From Geminicoccaceae bacterium (GTDB lineage: Bacteria > Pseudomonadota > Alphaproteobacteria > Geminicoccales > Geminicoccaceae), in NCBI GenBank assembly GCA_028285265.1, contig JANQPX010000035.1, forward strand, positions 229,203 through 293,202: a stretch of 64,000 nt of DNA. Reading direction: 5' to 3'. The notes under the pieces were generated by a model. That model was not told where the DNA came from. It saw nothing but the letters and a program-made list of their open reading frames with translations, and did no database searches. The position numbers and the translations under genes were made by a program. The stretch's first letter is position 1. Every line of letters begins with the position of its first letter. Shown piece after piece: positions 54,539 to 63,707 of the stretch.

Positions 54539-54717
54539 CGCGGTAGGTCTTGGCCCTTGGGATGAGGCGCGTCCATTGACGCTGCGTTTCAACGTTGACC
54601 TCGGGCCAGCCAATGGACGCCTGAAAAGGGCGTCTTCGATACACGCTCGACAGACATGCCGAGTTTCTGGCAACGGGTCGAAAGCCGCTGGCAGCCCGGC
54701 GAGGTCGGCCCGATCCG

Positions 54718-55653
54718 CTATCCTGTTGACGACAAGACTCGCCGGACATTGTCAGCCGTGACGCCGGAGACACGAACGTCGGACTGAACCGTCGGACCGG
54801 CGATATGAGGCGTTAGAATCAGATTGTCCAAACCTTCGAACTTGGCCACGCTCGCCTTGGTCGGCGGTTCGATGGCGAGCACATCGAGCGCCGCACCACC
54901 CAAGCGTCCATCTTTGAGGGCATCGGCAAGCGCCTCCTCATCGACGATGCCGCCGCGTGCGGCGTTGATTAAGATGGCATCCGGCTTCATATGGGCGATC
55001 GCCGCGCTATCAATGAGATTTTCAGTGCTGGGCAGCCTTGGAACATGCAAGCTGACAATGTCCGACCGCTTGAGGAGGTCGGTCAGTTCCGTGACGCGTG
55101 TCACCGACTGCCACACAGCATCGTCTGCCGGGATATGAGGGTCGAAGGCGAGGATCTCGACATCGAGACCAAGGGCTTTCCTTGCGACCACCCTTGCGAT
55201 CGAGCCAAAGCCAATAAGTCCCAAACAACGTCCTTGAAGTTCTTCGCTGAAGAAGTCACGCCTCGGCCACTCCCCATTGATGATGCGCGGTGTTGCCGTG
55301 AAAACGCGCCTTACCAGATGGAAGGCAGCACCGATCACATATTCCGCAACGGATGCATCATTCGCCCCAGTTGCCGGGAAGACCGGAATGTTTCTAGCCT
55401 CACACGCTGCCATATCCAGATTGTCGAGACCAACGCCAAGACGTCCGATGACACGAAGCTTCGGTGCGGCCTCCAATAGATCTGCGGTCACCTGGGTCTG
55501 ATTGCGGACGATTAAGCCATCGGCATCCGGGACGAGCTTGGCGAGATCACCCGGGCGCTCAAAGAGGTCGGGTTCATAGATGACGTGAAAGTCACGCGCG
55601 AGACCATCAACGGCCTCTTGGGTCATGAATTCCGTGATGACGATTGTCGACAA
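54718..55653 (-). CDS. D-2-hydroxyacid dehydrogenase (NAD-dependent)
   Basis: A 311-residue enzyme. The NAD motif is LGLIGFGSIARVVARKA; the catalytic Arg is in INAARGGIVDEEAL, the Glu follows within ALDVLAIEPP, and the His is in LILTPHIAGPT. The N-terminal VITEFMTQEAVDGLARDFHV and VRNQTQVTADLL resemble SerA-like and (S)-sulfolactate dehydrogenases, but the substrate is not settled. TTG start with GGGAGG six bases upstream. It is convergent with ctrA. Confidence 0.87.
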   Translation of the reverse strand: MSTIVITEFMTQEAVDGLARDFHVIYEPDLFERPGDLAKLVPDADGLIVRNQTQVTADLLEAAPKLRVIGRLGVGLDNLDMAACEARNIPVFPATGANDASVAEYVIGAAFHLVRRVFTATPRIINGEWPRRDFFSEELQGRCLGLIGFGSIARVVARKALGLDVEILAFDPHIPADDAVWQSVTRVTELTDLLKRSDIVSLHVPRLPSTENLIDSAAIAHMKPDAILINAARGGIVDEEALADALKDGRLGGAALDVLAIEPPTKASVAKFEGLDNLILTPHIAGPTVQSDVRVSGVTADNVRRVLSSTG

Positions 55654-56056
55654 GCTAAACCTCCCAAAAGACGCTCAAGGGCATGACGTCTTTTTGCCGA
55701 CGGGTCAATTGGCATCGTTGGCGGCATCGTCACTTAAATCTTGAGATCAGCGATCCGTCGATTTCGCCGAGCTCTGGATCGAGGATCCGACGTGATCTCG
55801 ATGCGGGAACCGAACGACAACGTGACCTGCCACCACCGGCATCCGCGATCGTCGGATAGCCGTCGCTGATCGTTGAACGGCGCGTCATCTCGGGCGCGCG
55901 GGTGGACGACCATCCCAGCTTTTGAGGTTGAGGGAAGTGTCCGAAAGGCTGGTCGGTTGAGGCTAGCAACGTCAGAGGATCTGGCCAAGTTGGCGGATTA
56001 CGATCACAATTGCAGCCCATGTCTCGAAAGCGAACGCTGATCCTGGCGAGCCTCTC
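55654..56056. other. Divergent intergenic region with a leader hairpin
   Basis: This 403-base gap lies between the dehydrogenase and rhomboid starts. AAAAGACG (55666-55673) and CGTCTTTT (55687-55694) form an eight-pair stem that, on the minus strand, ends immediately before the GGGAGG ribosome site of the dehydrogenase. The rest is Arg-codon-like GC-rich sequence with no gene I would support. Confidence 0.45.
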
Positions 56057-56917
56057 ATGATACCTATCCGTGATTACAATCCGACAACCCGAACGCCCTA
56101 CGTGACGATCGCACTGATCGCATCATGCATTCTGGTGTTCATTTGGCAGCTCAGCCTCGATCCGCGATCGAGCGACGTCATGGTACGCCAGTTCGGCTTC
56201 ATCCCCGCGCTGCTTTTTGGTCAAGCGACCTGGGCGGACGGGATGGGACTCATCCCAAGTTGGACAACGCTGATTACCTCGATGTTTCTTCATGGCGGCA
56301 TCATGCATCTCGCCGGCAACATGCTGTATCTCTGGATCTTCGGGAACAATATCGAAGATGTGATGGGCCATGCTCGCTTTTTGGCCTTCTATCTGCTCTG
56401 TGGGTTCATCGCTGCCATGGCCCAAGCCCTGCCCGATACCGCCTCAACCATTCCCATGATTGGGGCGAGCGGGGCCATCTCGGGCGTGCTGGGCGCCTAT
56501 TTGGTTCTCTTCCCGAAGGCGCAGGTCCAAGTGATCATCCCGATCGGCTTCTTTATCATGCGTACCCTGTCGGCAGGTTGGCTTTTGGGCCTTTGGATTG
56601 CCTTTCAGGTGATCAGTGGCCTTGCCTCAGACCCGTCAGGCGGCGGTGTCGCGTGGTGGGCGCATGTCGGCGGTTTTGTTGCAGGCATGGCGCTTGTTCA
56701 TCTATTCCGACAGAGCGACGTCGACACATCAAGCGATCCCGGCCTTCCTAGCGCGCGCGCGCCAACAATACCTAAGGGCCGGTCTCGTATTCCCGATAGT
56801 TCTAAAGAGTCATCACGTCCTTCCCCGAAGTCCCGCATTACGGAGCCACCGCCCCAACCGGAACGGCCTACCGTCCAGAGGCGACGTGACCCACCCACCG
56901 GTTCCCATCGAACCTGA
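56057..56917 (+). CDS. Rhomboid intramembrane serine protease
   Basis: A 286-residue membrane protease with six helices. The L1 loop region has SMFLHGGIMHLAGNMLYLWI, the catalytic serine is in GASGAISGVLGAYL, and the catalytic histidine in AWWAHVGGFVAGM. Substrates are cleaved within the membrane. The C-terminal 65 residues are an unusual Pro/Ser/Arg-rich disordered tail outside the fold. The gene stands alone. Confidence 0.93.
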   Translation: MIPIRDYNPTTRTPYVTIALIASCILVFIWQLSLDPRSSDVMVRQFGFIPALLFGQATWADGMGLIPSWTTLITSMFLHGGIMHLAGNMLYLWIFGNNIEDVMGHARFLAFYLLCGFIAAMAQALPDTASTIPMIGASGAISGVLGAYLVLFPKAQVQVIIPIGFFIMRTLSAGWLLGLWIAFQVISGLASDPSGGGVAWWAHVGGFVAGMALVHLFRQSDVDTSSDPGLPSARAPTIPKGRSRIPDSSKESSRPSPKSRITEPPPQPERPTVQRRRDPPTGSHRT

Positions 56918-57280
56918 AGGTTCTGATATCGCTTTGTCCGCTTACATCGACAGGGCGCCTAACCGGACTAGCGAGGCAACGAGCTGAACGACATGGGACA
57001 AAAGGCAGGTATCAGAGGTGCGTTGACATGCCGGTCATGATCCGTTCAGCACCGAAACGCTGCGCAGGTACTTACCTCCCCCCTTCGGAGTCCAATGCCA
57101 GGACCGTCGTCGTGCAAGCGTTCGTATTGTCGACATCGTCGGATAGCTTACCAGGAATCAAATTGTAGAGGTCAAACCGACAAAGCTTGCGCGACGTTTG
57201 CAGGTGCTTGAAGCCAACGCCGGACGCACGTCACATGTGGAAGGCTTCTGCCCGCCTAGAGCAGCCTTAAGAACATGATA
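56918..57280. other. Convergent intergenic region
   Basis: These 363 bases separate the 3' ends of the rhomboid and CsgG-like genes. I see no gene, strong terminator or repeat. Confidence 0.5.
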
Positions 57281-58066
57281 TCAGGTCCCAGTGCGTATCT
57301 GTCGGACGAGGCCGTTGTAGGCATCCAGATAAGAGGCCGTGACTACTTTACCTTGGTTCGTGCTGGTATAGCCTTTAAGGCTGCCCCAGCCGGGAAGGCC
57401 ACCGAGAAAACCGATGCGCGCGCCAAAATCTGACGTTCGAGCACTTCCCTCGGCAATGCCTTTCTGTAGGCCAGTGCGCACGTCGACAATATAGATCAAC
57501 GTCTGTGCATCACTAAACTTTACGCTTCCCGCGAGTGAGCTGATCGTATTCCCGAGTCCTCCAAAGGAATTGCCGACCAACCCACCGAGTGCGCCACCAA
57601 GGCCGCCTGCATCAGTGTCTGAAACAACGATCTCCGGCCGCAAAACAAAATCAGCAGCAACGAGCTGACCGTCACCGATATTGCTGCCCTGCTGAAGCTG
57701 GCCGCCCTGACTGAGACGACGCTCCTTTTCCAGGAGATCAAAAGCCTTGCCGCGTTCGACTAACGCGAAGCAGCCGCTTTGAGCGGCCAAGAGACGAAAC
57801 ATGGGTATCGTTGAATTGACGTTATTGCCCCAATAGCTGTGATAATGTTGGGAGGGCACATTGCTCTCGTCGAGAGTCACCGTGCCAAGCGGCTCATTGC
57901 AACGCTCCAGTCCAGCAGTCGCGTCTACGGCATTACCTGCCTCGCCTGCGGAGCCCTGGACCAACGATCCGCCACCGCCAAGCTGGGTGCTTGAGCAAGC
58001 GCCCAAGAACAAAACGGCGCCTAAGGCGAGACAGGTACAAATACTCTTGGACGGTGCTTGGTTCAT
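57281..58066 (-). CDS. CsgG-like outer-membrane lipoprotein
   Basis: A 261-residue lipoprotein: AGGAGA lies six bases before the ATG at 58066, and the signal peptide ends in the lipobox FLGACSS. The mature part matches the CsgG/HfaB fold by LLAAQSGCFALVERGKAFDLLEKER, ADFVLRPEIVVSD and LIYIVDVRTGLQKGIAEG. CsgG forms outer-membrane secretion pores in curli systems; HfaB anchors holdfast. A Gly-rich loop (GGLGGALGGLVGNSFGGLG) replaces part of the barrel region. It follows the caspase-like gene by 110 bases on the same strand. Confidence 0.8.
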   Translation of the reverse strand: MNQAPSKSICTCLALGAVLFLGACSSTQLGGGGSLVQGSAGEAGNAVDATAGLERCNEPLGTVTLDESNVPSQHYHSYWGNNVNSTIPMFRLLAAQSGCFALVERGKAFDLLEKERRLSQGGQLQQGSNIGDGQLVAADFVLRPEIVVSDTDAGGLGGALGGLVGNSFGGLGNTISSLAGSVKFSDAQTLIYIVDVRTGLQKGIAEGSARTSDFGARIGFLGGLPGWGSLKGYTSTNQGKVVTASYLDAYNGLVRQIRTGT

Positions 58067-58176
58067 CGGCATTCTCCTGGTCGTTTGCGGTACTCTGGCA
58101 AATCATGTGGGGCGGCATTCTACAAACCTTGATGAGAAAATAAAAACTGTGACTCAAAATCAATCGACTTTTTTGG

Positions 58177-59778
58177 CTAATCCTGACGCACCAGCGTGAA
58201 TTCAGTGCATCCGGTCGTCAGCACTCGGCCTGCAATGATTGTCTCACCATTACCGATCTCGCCGCGGAGATCGTGACGTTGAAGACCGAACGATCGATCG
58301 ATCCAATCCGTGCTCTTCAGGTCGACTTGATGGCGCCTAGAGTCGATTTGCCCGACCAAAGCATAGCTCCCCTCGGGAAAGGATGGTGAGCCTGGAAGTG
58401 GAAAGAAGCTGAACACACCCTCAAGAGACCGGTCGTCATGTTCCAACAGATCGATAGTCACGCCAACGACATCTTGCTGACAGCGATACTGACCGCTCCA
58501 AAGCCCGGTGAGATCCAGGGGTGGTGGCGACTGCGATCCTTTGATAGCAGCTAGAGAAGCGACGTCGACCGCGGGTGCACTTAGTCCAAGCAATGGCTGC
58601 CAAACAAAAGCGAGCTGGTCGCCCTCCAACGTGACCCGGTACCAGCTATCATCGGCAACGATGCCGTTGACTTGTACCTCAATTCCTGGATCAAGGGTGG
58701 TGATAATCGACGCCTTAGCCGACGGTTCTGCCCGAAAGTTGGCTCGTTCTTGAACATACATCAAGCGATCGAGCTCATCGATGACAGCGACGTCTTCCGC
58801 GCGGCGTGATGGACTGGTACTGGAGAGCGCCTTGTAGCGAGAAAGTGCAATCTGTTCATAAGCGCCATGGGGATATCTCGCCAAATAGTCTTCGAACAGT
58901 GCCGGATCATCACTGTCCTTGATGCTTTGCCAAAAGACCAGTTCTTGTTGCAGAGCGACATGTGCCTGGGGCTCAACAGCAGATTTAGCAGCTGCATCGA
59001 CAGCGGCAATCGATGATGGCTCGCCTTCCTTGAAATAAAATGCACCGGTCAACGAAGAGGCTTCCCAAGGCACTTGGTCACCGCCGGTGGCATCGAGCAC
59101 ATCGACCCGCGTCTGACGAAAGACTTCTTCGACAGCGAGACCAGGGATCTGTAAGTTTCGGGCTAATGCAGCGCTATAAGGGCTGTTGCGCCCCACGCCG
59201 TCGACTGCCACGGCTCCAGGCGCGGTGGCGTAAGCGATTAGCGTGCCCCTTGGCGCATCAATCTGGGCAAGACCACGTGTACCTGAGCGCATACTGCGCA
59301 CAATCGGGTTGTTGCGGCAGGCATCGAGGATAACGATATTCATCCGATTACCTGCAAATTCCATCTGATCAATCACCCAGTCGAGATTGATCGTCTCAAC
59401 GGCTATATCGGTCTCGCGCATAATCGCAGCGTCGGTAGGGACCAAGAAGTTGATACCGTCAGCTTGAAGGCCATGTCCTGCATAGTAAAACAGCGCAACC
59501 GTGTCTGGAGCGGCTGCCTCCAACCGCCGCCCGAATTCCTGAATGGCAGTCTTCATACCGTCCATGTCAACGTCGACGGCGGTCAACACCTCGAAGTCCA
59601 ACGACTTCAGTGTCGACCGCATCAACTCCATGTCATTTGGTGGATTAGGTAATGCCCCGATCGACTCATAGGCACCGTTGCCTATCACGAGAGCGATACG
59701 AGTCTCAGCAATGGATGGCCATGCCATCATCCAGCAGACAAGTAACGTTACAGTTTTAATCGACCTGAAGGCAATCAC
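58177..59778 (-). CDS. Secreted caspase-fold protease with SH3-like domain
   Basis: A 533-residue peptidase C14-family protein. The signal peptide (cleavage near SIAE) is followed directly by the p20-like domain: RIALVIGNGAYE, the catalytic histidine in FYYAGHGLQ and the catalytic cysteine in VILDACRNNP, then the substrate-pocket region AYATAPGAVAVDG. A bacterial SH3-like domain (about 350-400) begins YVQERANFRAEPS, and a beta-rich C-terminal domain starting GLWSGQYRCQQD ends the protein. Such metacaspase-like proteins are widespread; few have known targets. Confidence 0.88.
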   Translation of the reverse strand: MIAFRSIKTVTLLVCWMMAWPSIAETRIALVIGNGAYESIGALPNPPNDMELMRSTLKSLDFEVLTAVDVDMDGMKTAIQEFGRRLEAAAPDTVALFYYAGHGLQADGINFLVPTDAAIMRETDIAVETINLDWVIDQMEFAGNRMNIVILDACRNNPIVRSMRSGTRGLAQIDAPRGTLIAYATAPGAVAVDGVGRNSPYSAALARNLQIPGLAVEEVFRQTRVDVLDATGGDQVPWEASSLTGAFYFKEGEPSSIAAVDAAAKSAVEPQAHVALQQELVFWQSIKDSDDPALFEDYLARYPHGAYEQIALSRYKALSSTSPSRRAEDVAVIDELDRLMYVQERANFRAEPSAKASIITTLDPGIEVQVNGIVADDSWYRVTLEGDQLAFVWQPLLGLSAPAVDVASLAAIKGSQSPPPLDLTGLWSGQYRCQQDVVGVTIDLLEHDDRSLEGVFSFFPLPGSPSFPEGSYALVGQIDSRRHQVDLKSTDWIDRSFGLQRHDLRGEIGNGETIIAGRVLTTGCTEFTLVRQD

Positions 59779-60253
59779 CGTACTTCAATCCGTTGTTGGT
59801 TGGATATTGCTTGAAGACAGGTGTGTTAACACGCCAACAAGAAATTGGCGATGGATAATGACTTGGCGTCGATACTCATAGTCAAGTATCAGACCATATT
59901 AGGTGCTTCAATGAACAAATCAGGGATAAAAGGCGAGCCTTAGCAACTTTACGATCTATGTGACTTTGTTCGGCACCTAGAAACAGGCTCAGATGCTAGG
60001 ATCGTTCAGCAATAGTAGTCATTGGGATCGTTGACAGCATTGCTGCCATCGCCCCAAAGCCAGCTATCCCATAAAAGACGTGACGTCCCCGAATTTCGGC
60101 ACTGCGTCACCAATGATGTGGCGGAAACCTAAGTCCAGAGGTCCAGTGACGTTCAGAGACAAGCTTCGCGCTCTCTACGGGGCGCTGATTCGTCGATACC
60201 GATCTCGAATGGTTTCGTTGTGCGCTTCCCGCCCTCCGACTAGGGCTCGTGCC
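59779..60253. other. Intergenic region upstream of the caspase-like gene
   Basis: This 475-base stretch includes the caspase-gene promoter. A perfect GTGTTAACAC palindrome lies at 59823-59832, and GATACT-N8-AGTATC at 59871-59890. The frame at 60080-60289 has no ribosome site and an odd composition, and I do not call it. Confidence 0.4.
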
Positions 60254-60403
60254 TCAAGCCAAGCTAAACAGCCAGGCGATAAAGCCTAGCCAGAGCAAAC
60301 CAACACCAGCCATCATGCCGAGCCGGACTGTCGCTGTCCTTAGGTCGCCGGGGCCTTTCCAAACCTCAGCGTCAAACTTGCCTTTCTCTTCATGCTTCCA
60401 CAT
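60254..60403 (-). CDS. 49-residue single-helix membrane peptide candidate
   Basis: A complete small frame from ATG 60403 to TGA. The N-terminal half is charged (MWKHEEKGKFDAEVWKGP), the C-terminal half is one hydrophobic helix (MMAGVGLLWLGFIAWLFSLA). The sharp division into charged head and membrane anchor is unlikely by chance. GGGG lies about six bases before the ATG. I do not recognise a family. Confidence 0.5.
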   Translation of the reverse strand: MWKHEEKGKFDAEVWKGPGDLRTATVRLGMMAGVGLLWLGFIAWLFSLA

Positions 60404-60708
60404 TGTGACCCCGAACGTTGTTCAAGCACCGCTCTGTCGCCTGACCGAAGAAAGCCAGAAGTGATCTTTGTGACCACACGGGAAACGAACAGTTTACCCA
60501 GCGTTTCATTCCTTCGAAGGTGAAAAGCTGGCCACTGGTCGTGAACAGCAGGCTCCGTTCCGGCCGTGACAAGTCCGGTCACAAAGCGCGCAATGCAGAC
60601 AGACGTCAACAATTAAGAAAATCAACTTAAAGCCGAATATTGAATAGAGCGCTCAGGTCAGGCAGAATCCATCCGTCGGACCCTCTTACCCCATCATGAC
60701 CACCAACA
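60404..60708. other. Intergenic region
   Basis: These 305 bases lie between the small membrane-peptide candidate and the end of the DUF3833 gene. I see no gene in them; AT-rich sequence near 60610-60640 may contain the 3' end of the DUF3833 operon. Confidence 0.4.
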
Positions 60709-61248
60709 TCAGGATGGCGACTGACGTTCCATGAAGATCGTGACCTCGGCAAAAACGATACCGAACTTCTTGATATAGGATCGGTTAAAAATCCGCTGAT
60801 CATCAACGGCCCAAATCCAATCTTCGAAGGTGACGCGATACGTGCCACCGTCGACAGGAAGGTCCATTTCGTAGCCCCAAAACATCGCATTGCCGTAGGC
60901 GGTGCCGGCAGCCGATGGAATGTCGCCGGCCGAGCCGCTATAACGGTTATCCCCTTCCTTTTTGATCGTCCAAACCCGCTCCTTCACACCATCACCTAGG
61001 CTGTAGGCGAAGGTTTCATCGAGGGTCAAAATACCATCCTCGAAGGTCCCTAGGATGTCCGCTTCGAACTGTTGCAACAGGTTGCCAGAACGGTCTTGTA
61101 CGATTCCCCAGGCCTTGACCTCACCGTCAAAGAAGCGCTCAAGACGAAAGTCAGGAGACTTGTCGACGTAAAGACTGCCGTCGATCGATGGTTTGCTACA
61201 AGCCGAAACGCTCAGCAGGACTGCGAAGGCAAGAATTAGGCGTTTCAT
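60709..61248 (-). CDS. DUF3833 lipoprotein
   Basis: A 179-residue lipoprotein with lipobox VSACS and a DUF3833 body: RLERFFDGEVKAWGIVQDRS, ADILGTFEDGILTLDETFAY, VWTIKKEGDNRYSGSAGDI and VTFEDWIWAVDDQRIFNR. The family is a small lipocalin-like beta-barrel of unknown function. It is often encoded with SDR, DUF2878 and CHI-like genes linked to RpoE-ChrR. The start overlaps the CHI-like stop in ATGA. Confidence 0.88.
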   Translation of the reverse strand: MKRLILAFAVLLSVSACSKPSIDGSLYVDKSPDFRLERFFDGEVKAWGIVQDRSGNLLQQFEADILGTFEDGILTLDETFAYSLGDGVKERVWTIKKEGDNRYSGSAGDIPSAAGTAYGNAMFWGYEMDLPVDGGTYRVTFEDWIWAVDDQRIFNRSYIKKFGIVFAEVTIFMERQSPS

Positions 61249-61772
61249 GAGGATGCTCCCCCGATCAATTGGGCGCGAAGTTCGGGCTCTGATGTCGCCT
61301 GGCCGAGCCAGATGTTAAAGAAGCGCCGGCTGAACTCCGGATCGCGGATGATGCCGACCGCCACGCCATTTCGATAAAAACGTGCATGACCGTCTTGATC
61401 GACAATGCCGGTAAGCGTGGTCTGATCATCCACGTCGGTAAAGATGGTCGCCATATCCTGCCGCCAGCGTTCAAGCACGGCCTCATCCTCCATCCCCTGC
61501 TGCCGCATCTCTTTGATCGATGCTTCCACGATACTCTCACCATCGAGATCACGAAGGTAGCTCAGCGAGAGTGCGAATGGCTCATTCTCCGACCAGACAC
61601 CGCCTGGCGCATAGAGCGCCGCGTCGAACACGCTCCAGAACAGGAACGTCAGCCGACCTTGCCCGACCAATTCGGCGTCGGGGATTTGCTGCCTGGCCGT
61701 GCGAAGATCGGCAGCGGCCTGGCTCACCAAGGCAAGACTGAAGATAAGGCTCAAGAAGGCAGACCTACGCAT
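61245..61772 (-). CDS. Chalcone-isomerase-like secreted protein
   Basis: A 175-residue protein with a signal peptide (cleavage after AAADL). The CHI-like domain has LVGQGRLTFLFWSVFDAALYAPGG, SLSYLRDLDGESIVEASIKE and FNIWLGQATSEPELRAQLIG. Bacterial CHI-like proteins lack the plant activity and probably bind fatty acids. ATG 61772 follows AAGGAA. It is coupled to the DUF3833 gene. Confidence 0.85.
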   Translation of the reverse strand: MRRSAFLSLIFSLALVSQAAADLRTARQQIPDAELVGQGRLTFLFWSVFDAALYAPGGVWSENEPFALSLSYLRDLDGESIVEASIKEMRQQGMEDEAVLERWRQDMATIFTDVDDQTTLTGIVDQDGHARFYRNGVAVGIIRDPEFSRRFFNIWLGQATSEPELRAQLIGGASS

Positions 61773-61824
61773 GTCGTATTTCCTTGAAGTAACCATGATA
61801 CCGATGGGGACGATCTCGTTCGCC

Positions 61825-62361
61825 TCAGATCAACGCGACGTTAGACGGCGATGGCGACGGCGCATTCGATCGTCCGATTCGGATAAACACGGCCATCAAA
61901 CCGGCCCACGTCAGGCCAATGATGATTGCCGTCATCGCAGTATCTAACCCAAAACTGACCGCCCCTAGACCCATGCCGGCGAGATAGCTTAGCGGCGCTG
62001 CGATCGCGCCAGCGGGAATGGCGATGAGCGGCTTTGCCAAGAGGTAGCTCATGCTATGGCGAAAGGTCGCGACAAAGCCGAGCCAAATGCCGATCAGCCA
62101 AAAGGGGATTGGCAACACTGACGGGATCGGATCGAAGATGAAGACACCGAAAAGCGTGAACAATGAATCAACGGCAATGCCGATGGCTGCGCAAGGGAGG
62201 ATCACCATCAGTTCCTTGGTGCGATCCGTGATTAGGACGAGGTGCACCAGCACCAGCATGGCAACCACCCACTCCCACGACTCGCGTCCGAGGATGGCAG
62301 CGAACCAGATCGCCTGAAACAAGAGAAAGTTCAGCCATTTTGGATAGCTCAGCCTTCGCAT
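61825..62361 (-). CDS. DUF2878 membrane protein
   Basis: A 178-residue protein with about five or six membrane helices: LNFLLFQAIWFAAILGRESW, VVAMLVLVHLVLITDR, LPCAAIGIAVDSLFTLFGVF, FWLIGIWLGFVATFRHSM and later AIIIGLTWAGLMAVFIRIG. GGAG six bases before ATG 62361 supports this start. Function is unknown; members co-occur with the CHI and DUF3833 families. Confidence 0.87.
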   Translation of the reverse strand: MRRLSYPKWLNFLLFQAIWFAAILGRESWEWVVAMLVLVHLVLITDRTKELMVILPCAAIGIAVDSLFTLFGVFIFDPIPSVLPIPFWLIGIWLGFVATFRHSMSYLLAKPLIAIPAGAIAAPLSYLAGMGLGAVSFGLDTAMTAIIIGLTWAGLMAVFIRIGRSNAPSPSPSNVALI

Positions 62362-62431
62362 TGACATCTCCACAGTTGGAGTTGATAGGCCCCCTGAATG
62401 GCATCAAGTTTCGGATCCTGTTGTCCCTGGC

Positions 62432-63169
62432 CTAAAGAGCGGCACTCGCCGACTTCACTTTCAGTCGTCGGCAGATCGGGATTTGAAGCGCCATGGGTAG
62501 CATCGACAAAGCACGCAGGATCATGGCGAAGATCGTGGGGAAGTAACCGGTCTGGGTTCCCCGTTCGATGTGGCGCATGATGGCAATCGCCGCTTCGCTT
62601 GCGCCAATACGCATCGGCATGGCGAAATCGTTTCGATCGGTCAGCGGTGTTTTGACGAAGCCCGGTGAAATCGTCTGCACACGAATGCCACGGTCGGTCA
62701 GGTCGACATCCAGCGTTTTTGCCAGATAAAACAGCGCGGCCTTACTTGCCCCATAGGCTTGGCTTCGTGTGAACGGCAGCAGGCGTGCCAAACTATCGAC
62801 GAAGACCAGCTGCGTGCCGCTTTTAAGGCTGGGCAACAAGGCGTCGAGACAATGGACAACACCAAAGAAGTTGGTTTGGAAGACCCGCTCAAACATGGCG
62901 CTGTCCCAAGCATCGGCGTCGACATATTCGCAATTACCGGCATTTAAAAGCACCACGTTGGCCTCGACCCCTCGAAGTGCCTTTTGGCACTGTTCGAGAT
63001 CCGTGACATCGAAAACCAGCGGGATGATGTTAGGGTGCTTGAAACGCATCTCCGTTAACTTCGCTTTGTTTCGACCACAAGCAATGACCTGCCAACCATC
63101 ACGCGCGGCCCGAAACGCCGTCGCCTCACCAATACCGGAGCTTGCGCCGGTAATCAGCATACGCTTCAT
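62432..63169 (-). CDS. Short-chain dehydrogenase/reductase
   Basis: A 245-residue classical SDR. The cofactor motif is LITGASSGIGEATA, with ACGRNKAKL favouring NADP; NAG is at LLNAGNCEYVD, and the catalytic Ser and Tyr-Lys are in VFVDSLARLLPFT and AYGASKAALF. C-terminal hydrophobic residues (FAMILRALSMLPMAL) suggest membrane association. It overlaps the upstream SnoaL stop in ATGA. Confidence 0.92.
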   Translation of the reverse strand: MKRMLITGASSGIGEATAFRAARDGWQVIACGRNKAKLTEMRFKHPNIIPLVFDVTDLEQCQKALRGVEANVVLLNAGNCEYVDADAWDSAMFERVFQTNFFGVVHCLDALLPSLKSGTQLVFVDSLARLLPFTRSQAYGASKAALFYLAKTLDVDLTDRGIRVQTISPGFVKTPLTDRNDFAMPMRIGASEAAIAIMRHIERGTQTGYFPTIFAMILRALSMLPMALQIPICRRLKVKSASAAL

Positions 63170-63588
63170 TGCGCCATCCTCCGTCGAAGCCCCGTGACGA
63201 CAAAGCCGAGCAATGGCACATTCTCATAAACCATCGCCCCCATGTCATAGTAGTCACGCTGCTGCACGATACGATCATCGGCAATCGTAATCTGGCTCAT
63301 CCCATGGACACGTATCGGCTTGCCCTGGCGAAGCTGCGCATGCTCGAACCTCATGATCCATGAGACAAAAGCGAGAGATGAGTCCTGACGATGCGTGGTC
63401 ACGTCAAAGCTACAAGATTGGCATCTGCTCATCAGGCTTCGGAAATACCTGTTGAGGGCCGCCAGCCCCACATGCTCGGCCACAGGATCGATAAACACGA
63501 CCTGTTCGTCATAGACATCGGCAAGCTGATCCAGGCTCCCGGTGGCGGGCCCTTGGTAAAAGTGCTCGAAGCGATCGATCACATCCAT
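63166..63588 (-). CDS. SnoaL/NTF2-like protein, first gene of the SDR operon
   Basis: A 140-residue NTF2-fold protein: helical FEHFYQGPATGSLDQLADVY, then VVFIDPVAEHVGLAALNRYF, and strands FDVTTHRQDSSLAFVSWIMRF and QITIADDRIVQQRDYYD. It lies first in the operon with SDR. ATG 63588 follows AAAGGGAT. In RpoE/ChrR-linked clusters the same SnoaL-SDR pair is found. Confidence 0.85.
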   Translation of the reverse strand: MDVIDRFEHFYQGPATGSLDQLADVYDEQVVFIDPVAEHVGLAALNRYFRSLMSRCQSCSFDVTTHRQDSSLAFVSWIMRFEHAQLRQGKPIRVHGMSQITIADDRIVQQRDYYDMGAMVYENVPLLGFVVTGLRRRMAQ

Positions 63589-63707
63589 CGTCTCAATCCC
63601 TTTGCCAGTCCTAAGCATCGACCACCGGTATGGCAGCCTCTTGATTGTGTGGATGTGGAAGAAACATGAAGCCTGCGTAATGTTCGCGGAATGACAGCGA
63701 TGCGATC

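Noticed and set aside
55730..56020. Minus-strand frame in the dehydrogenase-rhomboid gap
   Set aside because: No ribosome site, Arg/Ser-rich composition and no recognisable fold.
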